Shown: positions 36,313 through 44,767, counted from the stretch's first letter. The stretch is DNA of 64,000 nt from Aeromonas tecta (GCF_000820185.1 NZ_CDCA01000022.1:62323-126322), one strand, 5' to 3'. Program-made: numbers and translations. Notes: a model not told the origin generated them from the sequence alone.

Positions 36313-37776
36313 CTACTTTCTCTCCAATTCCCGGAACATCTCGATGGCTCTTATCCGTGCAACGGCATGATCCACCATGGGAGCCGGATAATCCCCTCTA
36401 CCCTGCTGTACCAGCCACTCGTGAGGCTGATGCAGCAAGGCGGTCGGCACATCCTTGAGCTCTGTCACCCAGATACGGATAAAGCTGCCATCGGGATCAA
36501 AACGCTGACCCTGAGTAGTGGGGTTGAACACCCGAAAATAAGGGGCCGCATCGGCGCCGGTGCCTGCCGCCCACTGCCAGCCGCCGTTGTTGGCGGCGAG
36601 ATCCCCATCCACCAGCTGGCTCATGAAGTAATCCTCCCCGAGCCGCCAGTGCAGGTGCAGATCCTTGGTCAGGAAGCTCGCCACTATCATCCGCAGCCGG
36701 TTGTGCATCCAGCCGGTGGCATTGAGGCAGCGCATGGCCGCATCGACGATGGGATAGCCGGTCCGCCCCTCGCACCAGGCCGAGAGCGCCGCCGGATCCC
36801 AGCCCCAGGGCAGAGACTTGGTCTCGGCCTTGAACGGCAGGTTCATGGAGAGGCTCGGCACCAGCATCAGCAGGTGGCGATAAAACTCGCGCCAGATGAT
36901 CTCATTGAGCCAGACGAAGCCGGGTTGCGCCTTGGACTGGGGCCGGTAGCCGAGCTTCTGCTGCAGCGCCGCCACGCACTGGCGCGGGCTGATGATCCCC
37001 GCCGCCAGATAGGGGGAGATAACGGAGGTGCCGGCCAGAGCCGGGAAGTCCCGGGTCTGGCCATAGTCGAGCACGGCCTCCTCCAGGAAGGCGTGCAAGC
37101 GGCGCTGTGCCTCTGCCTCCCCCACTGGCCAACGCTTTGCCTCCTCGGCCTCTCGCCCCCTCTCCTCGACCAGCCCGGCCTCGGCCAGTCCTGTCTCGGC
37201 GAACAGCGTCCAGGGCAAGGGAGCTCCCAACGGCGCCGGGGCGCGATGGATGACGAAGCCATCCTCCTCCAGCGCCTTCAACCAGGCGCGGCTGAAGGGG
37301 GTGAACACCTTGAACATCTCCTTGGAGCCGGTCAGCACCCGCCCCGGCGGCAGCACGCAGCAGCCGTTGAACCAGTGACTCTGGACTCCCTGCCCCTGCA
37401 AAGCCTGACTCACCGCCAGATCCCGGCGCTGCTCGTCGAGCTCGATGGCCTGATTGGCGTAGAGCTGGCGCACCCCGAGCCGACTCGCCAGGGCGCAGAT
37501 CTCGACCGGCACCTCGGCAAAACGCTCTACCCGCAGCAGGTGCAAGGGAATGCCAAGCGCCGCCAGCGCTTTGCCCAGCTCATCGACCTGAGCCAGCAAG
37601 AAACGCTGGCGGATGGGGGCCATCTTGTGCGCTCGCCACTGCGCTGGGCTGATGATAAAGAGGGCGGCTACCTCCTCCTTTTCACCGCCGCTGTTATCGC
37701 CAGCCATGGCGCAGGCGTGGCGCAGGGCCGGGTTATCGGCCAGCCGCAGATCGTTTCGAAACCAGACCAGCCTCAT
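36313..37776 (-). CDS. phrB: Deoxyribodipyrimidine photolyase
   Basis: 487 residues of class I CPD photolyase. The N-terminal antenna domain starts MRLVWFRNDLRLADNPAL. The C-terminal FAD domain has the signature TGYPIVDAAMRCL, TGWMHNRLRMIVASFLTKDL, the helix WRLGEDYFMSQLVDGDLAANNGGWQW with the electron-transfer tryptophans, and FNPTTQ. It splits UV-induced pyrimidine dimers with blue light. It overlaps the MerR regulator by four bases, and ybgA lies just beyond, as it lies next to phr in E. coli. Confidence 0.96.
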   Translation of the reverse strand: MRLVWFRNDLRLADNPALRHACAMAGDNSGGEKEEVAALFIISPAQWRAHKMAPIRQRFLLAQVDELGKALAALGIPLHLLRVERFAEVPVEICALASRLGVRQLYANQAIELDEQRRDLAVSQALQGQGVQSHWFNGCCVLPPGRVLTGSKEMFKVFTPFSRAWLKALEEDGFVIHRAPAPLGAPLPWTLFAETGLAEAGLVEERGREAEEAKRWPVGEAEAQRRLHAFLEEAVLDYGQTRDFPALAGTSVISPYLAAGIISPRQCVAALQQKLGYRPQSKAQPGFVWLNEIIWREFYRHLLMLVPSLSMNLPFKAETKSLPWGWDPAALSAWCEGRTGYPIVDAAMRCLNATGWMHNRLRMIVASFLTKDLHLHWRLGEDYFMSQLVDGDLAANNGGWQWAAGTGADAAPYFRVFNPTTQGQRFDPDGSFIRIWVTELKDVPTALLHQPHEWLVQQGRGDYPAPMVDHAVARIRAIEMFRELERK

Positions 37777-38642
37777 GCCTGCGTCTCCCCATCCGCTGAC
37801 GCAGCATCGGTACGTGATGTCTCGCCAGATCCGCTCGGCAGGCTCGGTGACCAGGCCTGCTGCGCCAGCCAGGTATCGTCATAGAGGGTGCCAAGGGGCC
37901 CGAACAAGCGGGTTCCCTCGGGCCAGTGGCTGGCCAGCTCCTGCTTGCCCAGACCCGCCCCCAAGAGCACCAGCCAGCGCTCGGGCACCCGCCCGGCCAG
38001 CAGGGCCGCCCCCCTGGGATCGCAAGCGCCGAGCAGATGCACCTCGTGGCCCAGGTTGATCAACTCATAGGCGTACCAGTGCAGATCGAGCGGGCCGACC
38101 TGACCCCAGCTCGCCAGACAGACGGGGACCCCCTTCTCTTGCTCGATGAGATGACGGCCGAAATGGGCCTGCAGCCAACTCAGCCAGAACCCCTGCAGCA
38201 GTTCACCATCGGGGCGCTCACGCCACAGGCCGAGCAGTTGATCCAGCAACGGCTGCAGCACCCGGCCGCGCACCAGTTCAAACGGATAGCTGGTGAGCAA
38301 ATCCTGCAGCATGGACTCGGCCTTGCGCCGATTAAAAGCGAGCACCGCCTGGCAGAGCTGCTCCAGGGTTTGCTGCCAGTGGTCGCTGGGCAGCTGGGGC
38401 TGGGGTTCGCTCAGCAGCCCCTTGACCTGACCTATGCTGACCCCGCGCTCGAGCCAGCTCAGGATCTCGCCTATCTGGCGGATGTCCTGCTCGCTGTAGA
38501 GGCGGTGGCCCTTGTCGGTGCGGGCGGGCTGCACCAGCCCATAGCGGCGCTGCCAGGCGCGCAGGGTCACGGCATTGACCCCGGTCAGGCGAGAGACGTC
38601 GCGAATGGGGTAGAGCCCGGTGTCATCAATCTTGTCTTGCAT
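37773..38642 (-). CDS. MerR-type regulator, LitR/CarH/BluR-like
   Basis: 289 residues from ATG 38642; a GTG at 38714 overlapping the ybgA stop (GTGA) is an alternative. The N-terminal MerR helix-turn-helix is YPIRDVSRLTGVNAVTLRAWQRRYGLVQPARTDKGHRLYSEQDIRQI. The rest resembles the B12-binding regulators: a helical bundle with W near 140, then GPLDLHWYAYELINLGHEVHLLG. The DxH there could coordinate cobalamin, but the usual G-E-x-H form is altered. The C-terminus is low-complexity. Lying second in a photolyase operon, it is probably its light- or stress-responsive repressor. Confidence 0.82.
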   Translation of the reverse strand: MQDKIDDTGLYPIRDVSRLTGVNAVTLRAWQRRYGLVQPARTDKGHRLYSEQDIRQIGEILSWLERGVSIGQVKGLLSEPQPQLPSDHWQQTLEQLCQAVLAFNRRKAESMLQDLLTSYPFELVRGRVLQPLLDQLLGLWRERPDGELLQGFWLSWLQAHFGRHLIEQEKGVPVCLASWGQVGPLDLHWYAYELINLGHEVHLLGACDPRGAALLAGRVPERWLVLLGAGLGKQELASHWPEGTRLFGPLGTLYDDTWLAQQAWSPSLPSGSGETSRTDAASADGETQA

Positions 38643-38710
38643 GGATAGTCCGTTCGATAGGTGCTGGCCGCGGATTGCGCGGCCATCGGAAGCGTCGGCC
38701 TCACCGCAGC

Positions 38711-39655
38711 TCACAGGCCATACCTGAGTCTGAGCGTTTCCGGATGAGGATTAAGATAGACCTGTTGCGCCAGGTAGGGATTGGGAAATTCGCACAGGTA
38801 GTGGCGAAGCAGGGTCAGGGGCACCAGCAGTGGCACTATGCCGAGGCGGTACTTGTCGATAGTCTCGGTCAGCTCCCGCTTCTGAGAGGGGGTCAACACC
38901 CGCTTGAAGTAGCCCTGCAGGTGCATCAGCACATTGGTGTGGCCGCGCCGGTTGGCACGCAGGGTCAGGGCCGTCATCAGCCCCTGGATATAGCGCTGCG
39001 CCGTCTCCTCAAGCTGCCCTTGTCCCAGATCCGCCAGCAGGCGGCCGAGGGTCCGGTAGTGGCTGGTGGCGTGGGAGAGCACCAGATACTTGTAGCGGGC
39101 GTGAAAGGCGATGAGCCGGGCGGCACTGAGGCCACGGGCGAGCAACTGTTGCCAGTCGTGGTAGGCAAAGACCCGCAGTACGAAGTTTTCCCGCAGCACC
39201 GGATCGCACAGTCGACCATCTTCTTCCACCGGCAGCAGGGGGTTGGCCGCCATCAGGGCCTGGGCGAACAGACCGACGCCTTCCTTGGCGCTCCCCTCGT
39301 TATTGGCGCCATAGATGCGCACCCGCTCCATGCCGCAGCTCGGCGACTTGGCGCAGAGGATGTAACCGGAGAGAAAATCGAGGCGCCCGGCCTGCTGCTC
39401 GCTGAAGGCGATCAGTTGCTCGGTGACATCGAAACTGCCGTTGCTCGCCAGAGCGCGGATCTCACCATGGCGCTTGACCAGCCGGATGGCGGCCCGCGGC
39501 GCCCCCAGGCCAATGGCCATCTCGGGGCAGACGGCATGATAGTCAAAGTGGGCACCCAGCTCTCGTTCGCAGAAGCTGGAGCGCTTGTGACCCCCATCGA
39601 AACGGACCGCCTGACCGAGCAGACAGGCACTGATCCCCACCTTGATCTTGTACAT
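38711..39655 (-). CDS. ybgA: YbgA-like protein (DUF523 + DUF1722)
   Basis: 314 residues. The N-terminal DUF523 half has KVGISACLLGQAVRFDGGHKR, FCPEMAIGLGAPR-like CPEMAIGLG, and ILCAKSPSCGMERVRIY with a conserved CxxxxC. The C-terminal DUF1722 half has FHARYKYLVLSHA and NVLMHLQGYFKR. DUF523 cysteines suggest an iron-sulfur site. YbgA lies beside phr in E. coli, and the two-domain form is linked to photolyase clusters. It is the first gene of the operon, with a promoter containing TGTACA boxes 30-70 bases upstream. Confidence 0.9.
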   Translation of the reverse strand: MYKIKVGISACLLGQAVRFDGGHKRSSFCERELGAHFDYHAVCPEMAIGLGAPRAAIRLVKRHGEIRALASNGSFDVTEQLIAFSEQQAGRLDFLSGYILCAKSPSCGMERVRIYGANNEGSAKEGVGLFAQALMAANPLLPVEEDGRLCDPVLRENFVLRVFAYHDWQQLLARGLSAARLIAFHARYKYLVLSHATSHYRTLGRLLADLGQGQLEETAQRYIQGLMTALTLRANRRGHTNVLMHLQGYFKRVLTPSQKRELTETIDKYRLGIVPLLVPLTLLRHYLCEFPNPYLAQQVYLNPHPETLRLRYGL

Positions 39656-39685
39656 AGATGCACTCCACGTATAACTATTGGTTCA

Positions 39686-39722
39686 GTTATAGCAGTTGTA
39701 CAAGATAGGTAAAGCTGTACAA
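39686..39722 (-). promoter_or_regulatory. Promoter and TGTACA operators of the ybgA-merR-phrB operon
   Basis: On the minus strand the -35 TTTACC (plus 39708-39713) and -10 TATAAC (plus 39686-39691) are 16 bases apart. The palindrome TTGTACAA (39696-39703) lies in the spacer, and a second TGTACAA (39716-39722) just upstream of the -35; the TGTACA cores are 19 bases apart. This arrangement suits binding of the MerR-family protein encoded by the operon. Confidence 0.7.
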
Positions 39723-39744
39723 GGTGGGGTGAGCGAAAAAAAGC

Positions 39745-39780
39745 GGACAAACAAGAAAGCCCATGGCCGAAACCATGGGC
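39745..39780 (-). terminator. Terminator of the outer membrane barrel gene
   Basis: GCCCATGG (39759-39766) and CCATGGGC (39773-39780) pair around CCGAAA. The minus strand continues CTTTCTTGTTTG, T-rich but interrupted. Confidence 0.75.
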
Positions 39781-39808
39781 AAAACCAAGACACTACAGGA
39801 AGGAAGTA

Positions 39809-40438
39809 TTAGAAGCTGTATTTCACACCCAGGCTGGAGATGGAGCCCTGTTGCAGGTCCCACTTGCGATAGGTGTAATCGGCGGTCAGCGCCAGGCTCT
39901 GGGTCAGCTTGTAGGCGCCGCCCACTTTGAAATCGTGCATGTCGTCGGTCATGTTGGCGTAGCGATAGCCGGTGGAGAGCTCAACCTTGCCGAGGTCATA
40001 ACGCAGACCCACTTCGCCGTACAGGCTGCCGCTGCTCTTGCGGGTGATGTCGTCCCAGCCGGAGTTGTTCACGTTGTTGGCCAACTCGCGCTCCATGCTG
40101 TAACCCATCAGGCCGGTTTCACCGTACAGGTTCAGGCCGGTGCTGAGGGGAGTGAACACCCCCATCCCCAGGCTGGTGGTACCCAGGCTGTCGTTGCCGC
40201 TGTTGCGGGAGGTGTATTCGGTGCCCAGACGGCCGTAGAAGTTGGAGCCGAAGCTCTTGGACAGATCCAGGCTCAGACCGCCGAAATCACGGTTGTTGCT
40301 GTCCTTGCCACCGACGTAATCGGACTTGGTGTGCGCCCAGGTCGCTGCGCCCTTGGCGTAGCTGAAGGCATCCTGTGCGAAGGCGGAGGTGGAAGAGAGA
40401 CCGGCCAGAACCAGGATGGACAGTGCGACTTTTTGCAT
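39809..40438 (-). CDS. Outer membrane beta-barrel protein
   Basis: 209 residues with signal peptide ending AFAQ (residue 22). The mature protein alternates short amphipathic strands (SLDLSKSF, FYGRLGTEYTS, LNLYGETGLMGYS, GEVGLRYDLGKVELSTGYRY, LALTADYTYRKWDL) and ends VKYSF, a BAM signal. That suggests an eight-stranded barrel of the OmpX/OmpA-like or Ax21-like type. I do not recognise a specific family. It stands alone between the light operon promoter and a 325-base gap. Confidence 0.8.
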   Translation of the reverse strand: MQKVALSILVLAGLSSTSAFAQDAFSYAKGAATWAHTKSDYVGGKDSNNRDFGGLSLDLSKSFGSNFYGRLGTEYTSRNSGNDSLGTTSLGMGVFTPLSTGLNLYGETGLMGYSMERELANNVNNSGWDDITRKSSGSLYGEVGLRYDLGKVELSTGYRYANMTDDMHDFKVGGAYKLTQSLALTADYTYRKWDLQQGSISSLGVKYSF

Positions 40439-40764
40439 GTGATTGACTCCATTTGTTGAGCTAGCAGGACGCTAACTGGTATGGGGTCATTGTGACGGGC
40501 AAAGGGGATGGTGCCGAGCGGCAAGCTGTTGCCAAAGCATTGCAGATGTAAGCAAATATTGCAGACGGTTACCGGAGCAACAATCCAGGGACAAAGGGAG
40601 CCAATGGCCCCCTTTTTCGTCCCAGTCCCGGCCCGGTTCAGGCGCCGAGATCTGACCTTCCTGGCCTGATGTCGACACTCTGACAGCCGTTTATCGGCAT
40701 CAGTTCCCATTGGGTGGTCGATATCGCTATAAAAATGCGTTCCAACAGAAAATGAGCGAACTCC
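40439..40764. other. Gene-free stretch
   Basis: About 325 bases. It should contain the promoter of the barrel gene on the minus strand. A GGGAGCC-AAT-GGCCCCC hairpin followed by TTTTT lies near 40596-40618 and could weakly terminate either direction. I see no gene. Confidence 0.4.
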
Positions 40765-41313
40765 TTAGCGAAATTCCACCTCATCTATCTGCACCCGCAC
40801 CAGCGGCTTGCTGTTGAGGCCGGCGGGACGCGCCAGCTCGATGGCGCGGGAGGGACGCTGCTCCCCCTTGCGCAGATAGGACTCCGGCAAGCGGTTCTCG
40901 CCGGCCCAGAAGCGCACGGCCTGGCTGCCAAGCTGGGCGCCCTGCTCGCTGAACAGGGTGACGGTGCCATTGACCCGCACCACGTTGCGCGTGCCGCTGT
41001 TGCTCAGCTTGAAATGCAGCAACAGGGGATCATCCCCTTCCACCAGTTCGAGTTTGACGTTGATGCCATCCTTGGTTGCCTGGGAGAGCATGTCCGGATT
41101 GGTCAGCGCCTGCTCGGTCAGCACCGGCGCCACCACGGCCCCGGTCGCGACCTCGGCCGGGGTCGCCGGCTTGACCAGCAGATACTCCCAGGTGAAGTCA
41201 TCGTTGAGCTGCACCTGACGCCCGTCCGCCAGGGTGACCTGGGTCAGAGGGGCGGCCTGCACCAGCAGCGGGGAGAGGCAGAGGGCGATCAGCAAGCGGG
41301 ACAGGGGTTTCAT
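40765..41313 (-). CDS. DUF3157 family protein
   Basis: 182 residues, secreted by a signal peptide ending VQA (about residue 20). The mature start TQVTLADGRQVQLNDDFTWEYLLV and the end SRAIELARPAGLNSKPLVRVQIDEVEFR are as I recall for DUF3157 proteins of Vibrio and Aeromonas. The middle is a beta-rich domain (VKLELVEGDDPLLLHFKLSNSGTRNVVRVNGTVTLFSEQG) like an immunoglobulin-type carrier or sensor fold. The function is unknown, and it appears monocistronic. Confidence 0.75.
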   Translation of the reverse strand: MKPLSRLLIALCLSPLLVQAAPLTQVTLADGRQVQLNDDFTWEYLLVKPATPAEVATGAVVAPVLTEQALTNPDMLSQATKDGINVKLELVEGDDPLLLHFKLSNSGTRNVVRVNGTVTLFSEQGAQLGSQAVRFWAGENRLPESYLRKGEQRPSRAIELARPAGLNSKPLVRVQIDEVEFR

Positions 41314-41407
41314 AGGCTAGTGGCTCGATAGAGAAGCGAAGGGCGTCAGTATAAAGAGTCGGGCGGCCCTTGCCTATGACCCGCCTCACGTCCTGCCGCT
41401 GGGGCGC

Positions 41408-42247
41408 CTAGATAACCAGGGCCTGGGGATCCTCCCCCGTCACCATGTCCAGGGTCACCAGATCGAAATTGGTGCTCTTGAGCGCCTTGAGGATGCTGGC
41501 CTGCATGTCAAAGGCGCGCGCCCGCAAACGCTGGGGCACCCGCACCCGCGCCAGGGTGGTGACCCGGTCCGCCAGGGTGTGGAAGAAGACCTGTACCCCG
41601 TCCAGCCCCATGTCGCACAGCATCTCCTCGGCCATGTCCACCATCCGCAGATTATCGCGATCCAGTGAACCCGGATCGGCGAAGCGGCTGCTCAGGCAGC
41701 CATTGCCACCATTGCCCCAGAGATCGAGCCGCCGCTTGTGAAAGCCGTAGCGAAAATCCCGGTCCGTCATGCCCTGATCCGCGAAGCACCAGAGCGTATT
41801 GGACGGCAGGCTGTTAAAACTCTGCAGGTAGCACTGCTGCTCCTCGGCAGAGGCGGGCAACAGTATGGGCTGATGATCCCAGTTGCTCTCCAGCGCCGTC
41901 AGTTGGCAGACATAGCGGATGGGATCGATCACCTTGCCAGAGCGGCCAGGATAGCTGCAGATGAGGAGCTCGTCGGTTCTGACGACCTTCTGCTCGATGC
42001 CGTAATGGCGGCAATAGCGTTTGGCCCGTGACACCGCCTGGCGACTGAGGGTCGGGTTGTCCAGGGTGATGGCCCGCACCTTGATACCACTGGCGCGGCA
42101 CAGGTCCATGCTGTAGCAAGATGCCAGCCGGCCGGAGAAGGAAACGATCAGCTCACCATAACCGGCCAGGGTCTCGATGAGCCGTTGCTCCCTGGCTTGA
42201 AAGGTCTGATCGTATCCTTGATTCAGCACGACAACATTGGCATCCAT
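41408..42247 (-). CDS. LarE-like PP-loop protein with degraded motif
   Basis: 279 residues from ATG 42247, which has GGAG eight bases upstream; an ATG 11 codons earlier lacks a site. The layout matches LarE/adenine-nucleotide alpha hydrolases: IETLAGYGELIVSFSGRLASCYSMDL at 24-49, then VRAITLDNPTLSRQAVSRAKRYCRHYGIEQKVVRTDEL, and the LarE-type end TTLARVRVP...ILKALKSTNFDLVTLDMVTG. However, the ATP pyrophosphatase loop SGGxDS reads SGRLAS, and the LarE cysteine region is not recognisable. It may have lost AMP-transfer activity. No larB or larC is nearby. The relation to LarE is by motif order only. Confidence 0.65.
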   Translation of the reverse strand: MDANVVVLNQGYDQTFQAREQRLIETLAGYGELIVSFSGRLASCYSMDLCRASGIKVRAITLDNPTLSRQAVSRAKRYCRHYGIEQKVVRTDELLICSYPGRSGKVIDPIRYVCQLTALESNWDHQPILLPASAEEQQCYLQSFNSLPSNTLWCFADQGMTDRDFRYGFHKRRLDLWGNGGNGCLSSRFADPGSLDRDNLRMVDMAEEMLCDMGLDGVQVFFHTLADRVTTLARVRVPQRLRARAFDMQASILKALKSTNFDLVTLDMVTGEDPQALVI

Positions 42248-42407
42248 TACGACTACTCCGGATGATGAATTGGATACCATTTTGTTGTTAGAAAGCTGAA
42301 TAGACCCTTAAAGAACAAGGATAAAACCGTTTTTTATTTTTTTTAGATTCAAGTGAGATACATTTTAGCTGAGTAATAGCACCACGGATGAGCGGTTCAG
42401 CCCGCCA

Positions 42408-43007
42408 TCAGATTGGTAAAAATTTCTGCTCAATCATGTAATTGCGGCACATCTTGGCGTCGATAAACAATAAACCCCGCAGCCCGAGCGCCTCGGCGGC
42501 GGCCACATTGGCCGGACTGTCATCGATAAACAGGCATTCTTCGGCCTTGAGATCGAACGACACCAGCAGGTAGCGATAGATGTCCGGCTCCGGCTTCATC
42601 ATGCGCACCCGCGCCGACACCACCTTGCCGCTGAAGAAGCGCCAGAACGGCTGATGCTGCTCCAGCCAGTCGATGCTGGCATGGCCCATGTTGGAGAGCG
42701 CATAGAGGGTATGGCCGGCGCCGTGCAGTTCCTCGATCAACGTCACCATGGCGGGATCCGGCAACAAGGAAGCGGGCACCGCCTGCAAGATGGCGAGGTT
42801 TTGCGCCGCGATGAGTCCGGTGCGTGCCTCGGCCTGGCGCGCCATGGTGTGCAATGACAGAGTTCCCCTGTCCACCTCCAGCCAGTCCGGGTGGTTGAAC
42901 AGCCGCTCCGCCAGCACCTCGGCATCCACCGGCCCCATCACGGAACTCACTATGGCCACCGGATCCCAGCTCACCACCACCCGTCCCAGATCGAAGATAA
43001 TCGCCAT
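42408..43007 (-). CDS. HAD-superfamily hydrolase (YihX-like)
   Basis: 199 residues starting MAIIFDLGRVVVSWDP, after AGGAGG at ideal spacing; upstream in-frame codons have no site. HAD motifs are in order: I FDLGRVVVSWD, II LYALSNMG, III KPEPDIYRYLL, IV CLFIDDSPANVAAAEALG. YihX relatives dephosphorylate alpha-glucose-1-phosphate and other sugar phosphates. The substrate here is unknown. It stands alone, divergent from the pheA leader. Confidence 0.9.
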   Translation of the reverse strand: MAIIFDLGRVVVSWDPVAIVSSVMGPVDAEVLAERLFNHPDWLEVDRGTLSLHTMARQAEARTGLIAAQNLAILQAVPASLLPDPAMVTLIEELHGAGHTLYALSNMGHASIDWLEQHQPFWRFFSGKVVSARVRMMKPEPDIYRYLLVSFDLKAEECLFIDDSPANVAAAEALGLRGLLFIDAKMCRNYMIEQKFLPI

Positions 43008-43205
43008 CTCTCGCCTCCTGCTCGCTTGCATTGATTGCGCTTGTTGCACTGCTTGTTGCGCTGATAGGGAGGGGCCAATACGGCTCTGATGCGGCCCCGC
43101 TTGCCTGCTCCATACCCTGCCCCCTTCACCGGTCACGGGCAAGTTTTACTTGCATCGAGCGCCTAAATCCCTTAATGCTTATGGCGTTACCTCAAGGACA
43201 CACCC

Positions 43206-43253
43206 ATGCACGCATCATTCTTCTTCGTTTTCTCGTTTATCCGGCCCACATGA
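43206..43253 (+). CDS. pheL: Phenylalanine leader peptide
   Basis: 15 residues, MHASFFFVFSFIRPT, with five phenylalanines in seven positions and a TGA at 43251-43253. It precedes a hairpin terminator and pheA. As in the enteric pheL, ribosome stalling at Phe codons when charged tRNA-Phe is scarce should favour an antiterminator and allow pheA transcription. AAGGACAC upstream can serve as its ribosome site. Confidence 0.88.
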   Translation: MHASFFFVFSFIRPT

Positions 43254-43297
43254 GGGAAGGCCCTGTCGTCGCATGAACAGAAAACAAAGACGAATCG

Positions 43298-43324
43298 AGC
43301 CTCCCCTAGCGGAGGCTTTTTTTT
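43298..43324 (+). terminator. pheA attenuator
   Basis: AGCCTCC (43298-43304) and GGAGGCT (43311-43317) pair around a six-base loop, followed by eight Ts. It lies 45 bases after the leader stop and 38 before the pheA ATG. Confidence 0.9.
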
Positions 43325-43362
43325 GCATTCACCACCACAGAATACTTGGATAGGGAACCACA

Positions 43363-44535
43363 ATGGCTACGCTCGACGAGATCAGACAGGACATTACCCA
43401 GTTGGATGAGGAGCTGCTCGCCCTGCTGGCCAAGCGCAAGACCCTCAGCATCGAGGTCGCCCGTGCCAAGCAGGCCAACCCGCGCCCCATTCGCGACACC
43501 CAGCGCGAGCAGGATCTGCTGGTGGCCCTCATTCAGAAGGGGCGCCCCCTCGCCCTGGATGCCCAGTACATCACCCGCATCTACCACACCATCATCGAAG
43601 ACTCGGTGCTCTCCCAGCAGGCCTATCTACAGAGCCTGCTCAACCCCGAGCAGCAGGAGCCCATGACCAGCGTCGCCTACCTGGGTCCGCGCGGTTCTTA
43701 CTCGAGCCTGGCGGCCCGCAAGTATCTGGCACGCTACAAGGATCAGGTGATCGAGGTGAACTGCCAGAACTTCCGCGAGGTGCTGGATACCGTGGAATCG
43801 GGTCGCGCCGCCTTCGGGGTGCTGCCCATCGAGAACACCAGCTCGGGCTCCATCAACGAGGTGTATGACGTGATGCAGCACACCACCCTCTCCATCGTCG
43901 GTGAGCTGACCTACCCCATAGAGCACTGCATCCTGACCGCGGTGCCGACCGAGCTGTCTCGCATCAAGACCTTCTACGCCCATCCCCAGGTATTCCAGCA
44001 GTGCTCCCACTACCTGAGCAAGCTGGAAGGGGCGCGCCACGAGATCTGCGATTCGTCCTCCAGCGCCATGATGAAGGTCAAGGAGCTGGCCAGTCCGGAC
44101 GCGGCCGCCATCGGCAGCGCCGCCGGCGGCGAGCTCTATGGGCTGGACGTGCTGGCCGAGCAGCTCGCGAACCAGAAAGAGAACTACAGCCGCTTCATCG
44201 TGGTGGCCCGCAAGCCCATCGACGTGGCGTCCCAGATCCCGGCCAAGACCACCCTCATCATGTCCACCTCCCAGCGCCCCGGCTCCCTGGTGGAAGCTTT
44301 GCTGGTGCTGCGCAGCCACGACATCAACATGACCAAGCTGGAATCCCGGCCGGTGCAGGGCAACCCCTGGGAGGAGATGTTCTACCTGGATGTGTCCGCC
44401 AATCTGCAGACCCCGCAGATGCAGGCCGCCCTGCTGGAGCTCACCAAGATCACCCGCTACGTCAAGGTGCTGGGCTGCTACCCGAGCGAAGACGTCAAGC
44501 CGACCACGGTGCCGCCGGTGCTGCTGGGCAAATAA
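43363..44535 (+). CDS. pheA: Chorismate mutase / prephenate dehydratase
   Basis: 390 residues. It converts chorismate to prephenate and then phenylpyruvate for phenylalanine synthesis. The AroQ-type mutase covers about 1-90 (MATLDEIRQDITQLDEELLALLAKRKTLSIEVARAK). The dehydratase covers about 105-285, with VAYLGPRGSYSS, ENTSSGSINEVYD and SRFIVV. The ACT regulatory domain, about 298-376, has the ESRP motif for phenylalanine binding and feedback inhibition. The three-domain P-protein architecture is that of enteric bacteria. Expression is set by the leader peptide and attenuator upstream. Confidence 0.97.
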   Translation: MATLDEIRQDITQLDEELLALLAKRKTLSIEVARAKQANPRPIRDTQREQDLLVALIQKGRPLALDAQYITRIYHTIIEDSVLSQQAYLQSLLNPEQQEPMTSVAYLGPRGSYSSLAARKYLARYKDQVIEVNCQNFREVLDTVESGRAAFGVLPIENTSSGSINEVYDVMQHTTLSIVGELTYPIEHCILTAVPTELSRIKTFYAHPQVFQQCSHYLSKLEGARHEICDSSSSAMMKVKELASPDAAAIGSAAGGELYGLDVLAEQLANQKENYSRFIVVARKPIDVASQIPAKTTLIMSTSQRPGSLVEALLVLRSHDINMTKLESRPVQGNPWEEMFYLDVSANLQTPQMQAALLELTKITRYVKVLGCYPSEDVKPTTVPPVLLGK

Positions 44536-44550
44536 GCCGTCCCGACCGCA

Positions 44551-44583
44551 AGAGGCGAGCAACCTGCTCGCCTCTTTTTTTTC
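44551..44583 (+). terminator. pheA terminator
   Basis: AGAGGCGAGCA-ACC-TGCTCGCCTCT is a perfect 11-base-pair hairpin followed by eight Ts, 16 bases after the pheA stop. Confidence 0.95.
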
Positions 44584-44767
44584 TCTGCCTGACCCGCCCG
44601 TGCCCCTCCTCCACAGCCGCCCCTCGACAGCACGTTTAATCAAATTGAACGACAGGCACCTAGCATTCACCTTATTAATACGCTCGGGGCCGCTGGTACG
44701 ACCCTTTTTCCAGCCTGATGGGGCGATAACCCCCCGCTATACCCGGCAGATCCGGATCCCGGACAAC

